Of a DNA stretch of 7,570 nt, positions 6,017 through 7,570 are shown piece after piece. How positions within the stretch are numbered: the first letter of the stretch is position 1; every line of letters starts with the position of its first letter. Position numbers and translations under genes: made by a program. The notes beneath the pieces are model-generated. The model was not told the DNA's origin. It made no database searches and saw nothing but the letters and a program-made list of their open reading frames with translations. This stretch comes from Helicobacteraceae bacterium (lineage in GTDB: Bacteria; Campylobacterota; Campylobacteria; Campylobacterales; Sulfurimonadaceae), in NCBI GenBank assembly GCA_024635885.1, contig JAGXIA010000049.1:1-7570 (forward strand), read 5' to 3'.

Positions 6017-7240
6017 CTACAACTTTTGTTTTTTAGATGTCAAAGCTTTTACTAAGGCACTTTTTATTGATTGATAAGCAACTTTATTCTTATCCAATAT
6101 CACCTCTTCTGCTTTAAGCAATCTTATTGTTGTTATTAACTCTTTTTCTAATTCTGAATACTTTGTTAATATGTTCTTTTTAGGCATTATAGATATAAGC
6201 TGAGCTTTTTGATCTCGGATTTCCTGTATCTCTTTTTTCATATTTCTTATTTTATCTGTCAATATGGCTTTATCATTGTCTTCTTTAGCTAATTGTAGGG
6301 AGTCCATATATTTGCTGGTTTTTACCATTCCTTTAGCTATTTTATGCTCAAGAGCGGCTTTTTCTTTGAATAAAAGAGAGTGATATTCTATAGGAGAGAG
6401 ATCTCCTATCTGCATTTCAAAAAGTTCGTCATCTATTTCAGCCATATCTTGTTTCAAGGTTTTTATTGATGTTTCTATTTTTACATAAATTTTTACAATT
6501 GACAAGATAGATATAACATTCCATTTCAAGCCGCTTTCTGCTTCTAGTACCGGAACTTTATACTTTTCTTCACCGATTACAATGATATTTAAAGAATAAT
6601 ATTTGAGAAATTGATTCATATATGGGTTTGATCTAGCTATCTCTTGGAGGATTAGCTTCGCTATATATCCAAATACTTCTTTAAATTTTATTCTAAATAT
6701 ATAACCAGAAAAACCATTAAAAAAATCACTATTATCATCAAGAGTGGCTAGCAGTTTATTTGTAATAATTGCTTGTATATAAGAAAATACATTTTTTTCA
6801 TAGGTTTCATTGTCAATTTGTTGCTCTAAGAAGTAAGTTCTTACGAATTCTTTTGCAACTGTATAAAAAAAATCTCCATTTTCTTCTTTAGAGAAGAAAT
6901 CATTATAAAAGGATTTTAATTCGTCCTCACTGATCCCGTTGTATCTATTAGCAATTGTGTTTTTCTCTTCTTTAGCCACTTGACGTCTTGAAGTTTCATC
7001 AAATATTTTAATAAAAATACCGTCAGTTTTAATTATTACAATATCACTCGCTTTAAGCTCAAGAACTTGTCTGACTGCAGTTTTTATGAGTTCATTATCA
7101 TCTAAAAGAGCAAAGATCTTTGTCTTTAATGCTTTAGTTAAGAATATTTGATCTTCTTTAGCATTGTAATCATATTCAATTAAGTGTTCATTATCGCAAA
7201 TAGTATTAATTACTGGTGTTAAATTTACATTCATCTTCAT
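6017..7240 (-). CDS. Unrecognised 407-residue coiled-coil protein
   Basis: I do not recognise this gene. The protein has no signal peptide or convincing membrane segment, so it is probably cytoplasmic. Residues 1-90 mix strands and helices (ASDIVIIKTDGIFIKIFDE at 64-82 looks like a beta hairpin). Residues 105-215 are helical and aromatic-rich. Another strand pair, NIIVIGEEKYKVPVL, lies at 218-232. From about 250 to 400 it is highly charged and heptad-like, with two coiled-coil segments (about 255-300 and 315-385) broken by proline-containing turns at 283 and 353, and it ends in a basic TSKKQKL. Such a layout suits a structural or scaffolding protein, but that is only a guess. The start is ATG 7240 (ATG 7234 is possible); neither has a Shine-Dalgarno sequence, and TATAAT lies 6 nt before 7240, so the mRNA may be leaderless. 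It converges on the tRNA-Ser gene and is divergent from the next gene. Confidence 0.75.
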   Translation of the reverse strand: MKMNVNLTPVINTICDNEHLIEYDYNAKEDQIFLTKALKTKIFALLDDNELIKTAVRQVLELKASDIVIIKTDGIFIKIFDETSRRQVAKEEKNTIANRYNGISEDELKSFYNDFFSKEENGDFFYTVAKEFVRTYFLEQQIDNETYEKNVFSYIQAIITNKLLATLDDNSDFFNGFSGYIFRIKFKEVFGYIAKLILQEIARSNPYMNQFLKYYSLNIIVIGEEKYKVPVLEAESGLKWNVISILSIVKIYVKIETSIKTLKQDMAEIDDELFEMQIGDLSPIEYHSLLFKEKAALEHKIAKGMVKTSKYMDSLQLAKEDNDKAILTDKIRNMKKEIQEIRDQKAQLISIMPKKNILTKYSELEKELITTIRLLKAEEVILDKNKVAYQSIKSALVKALTSKKQKL

Positions 7241-7246
7241 AGGGTC

Positions 7247-7252
7247 ATTATA
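7247..7252 (-). promoter_or_regulatory. -10 box directly before the ATG of the 407-residue gene
   Basis: TATAAT on the - strand is separated from ATG 7240 by only 6 nt (GACCCT). A transcript started at the usual 6-8 nt after the box would begin at or next to the A of the ATG. No standard -35 box is seen; the inverted repeat at 7256-7282 occupies that region. Confidence 0.55.
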
Positions 7253-7255
7253 TCG

Positions 7256-7282
7256 TTTTAATAGAACTAAAATCTATTAAAA
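7256..7282. repeat. Perfect 10-bp inverted repeat in the divergent intergenic region (possible operator)
   Basis: TTTTAATAGA at 7256-7265 and TCTATTAAAA at 7273-7282 are exact reverse complements separated by 7 nt. The dyad sits just upstream of the -10 box of the - strand gene, over its -35 region, and about 40 nt before the promoter of the + strand gene. The position suits a regulator binding site; a chance A/T-rich palindrome or an RNA hairpin is the alternative. Confidence 0.5.
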
Positions 7283-7319
7283 GGGGGTGCTAAATTTTAT
7301 TTTTATTTTTAATTTTGTC

Positions 7320-7346
7320 TTGATATTAGCGATATAAAGGTATAAT
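7320..7346 (+). promoter_or_regulatory. Promoter of the small membrane protein gene
   Basis: TTGATA at 7320-7325 (5 of 6 to TTGACA) and TATAAT at 7341-7346 are spaced by 15 nt, slightly short. The box lies 19 nt before the proposed TTG start at 7366, so the leader would be about a dozen bases. Confidence 0.5.
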
Positions 7347-7365
7347 TTAAAAAAAAAGTGATGTC

Positions 7366-7570
7366 TTGGAAATAACTCTACTTATAAAATCTGCCATGGG
7401 CTTAATTGTTGTGCTTGGTCTTTTAGTATTTTTACTATTTATGCCCTCAAAAAGAAAAAAAACCAATATTCAAGCAGTCCCAAAAAATTCCATTAAAACT
7501 CAGACAAAAAGTGGATTGAAAACAGATCTGGAATCTTTAAGAGCTGTAATAAAAAACAAAAAGACAAAAA
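7366..7570 (+). CDS. Small single-pass membrane protein, N-terminal part (partial)
   Basis: An open frame runs from a stop at 7348-7350 to the window end, giving 68 residues from TTG 7366. The first 26 residues form one hydrophobic segment (MEITLLIKSAMGLIVVLGLLVFLLF, here cut short of the Pro) followed by the basic stop-transfer SKRKK, so the N-terminus should be outside and the rest in the cytoplasm. The remainder is Lys/Thr/Ser-rich and continues past the end with DLESLRAVIKNKK. The start is uncertain: TTG 7366 is preceded by GTGAT (7358-7362), which pairs with the 5' part of the anti-Shine-Dalgarno region; ATG 7396 (codon 11) has no ribosome site and would cut into the membrane segment. 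An ATG at 7361 is in another frame and stops after four codons. Family not recognised; the gene is divergent from the 407-residue gene. Confidence 0.6.
   Translation, partial: MEITLLIKSAMGLIVVLGLLVFLLFMPSKRKKTNIQAVPKNSIKTQTKSGLKTDLESLRAVIKNKKTK

Noticed and set aside
7361..7375. ATG at 7361 as the start of the last gene
   Set aside because: This frame stops after four codons; the long open frame is the one containing TTG 7366.
1..7570. CRISPR array, insertion sequence or toxin-antitoxin pair
   Set aside because: I saw no regularly spaced repeats, no transposase motifs or terminal repeats, and no small gene pair with toxin or antitoxin features.

Overview
The window looks like chromosomal DNA of a Campylobacterota bacterium, most like the Sulfurimonas/Sulfurovum group. 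This rests on the low GC, tightly packed A-rich genes, TATAAT-type -10 boxes with poor -35 boxes, and a complex II pair of the cysteine-rich type known from Campylobacter and Wolinella. The genus is an inference; no database search was possible.

Left block (+ strand, 1-3805). The 3' end of a sensor histidine kinase overlaps a complex II flavoprotein gene by 11 bp, and that gene overlaps its iron-sulfur partner by another 11 bp. They are probably translated from one mRNA. The flavoprotein keeps the fumarate/succinate active-site residues but has Gln where covalently flavinylated relatives have the FAD-binding His. The iron-sulfur subunit has a full CxxCxxCxxxCP second motif, which predicts a [4Fe-4S] centre in place of the usual [3Fe-4S]. 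No membrane-anchor or CCG-domain gene follows. A stem-loop and a promoter then separate this unit from a second one: yajQ plus a small gene for a helix-turn-helix/coiled-coil protein, closed by a terminator that overlaps its stop codon.

Middle block (- strand, 3811-5734). This is a large membrane protein locus: two tandem DUF1538 halves and a C-terminal PII-like domain. It is split into two overlapping reading frames. The two halves align so closely that the break can be placed to within a few bases near 5266-5272. I read it as one gene with a frameshift (or a sequencing error), not two genes.

Right block (5741-7570). A tRNA-Ser(GGA) gene with its own -10 box stands on the + strand. Convergent to it is an unrecognised 407-residue coiled-coil protein on the - strand, whose -10 box lies only 6 nt before its ATG, suggesting a leaderless mRNA. 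A perfect 10-bp inverted repeat covers the -35 region of that promoter. Divergent from it, a small single-pass membrane protein starts at a probable TTG codon and runs off the window.

I found no CRISPR array, insertion sequence or recognisable defence system. The best leads are the split DUF1538-PII gene, the unusual cofactor-site residues of the complex II pair, and the unknown gene with its dyad and leaderless-type promoter.
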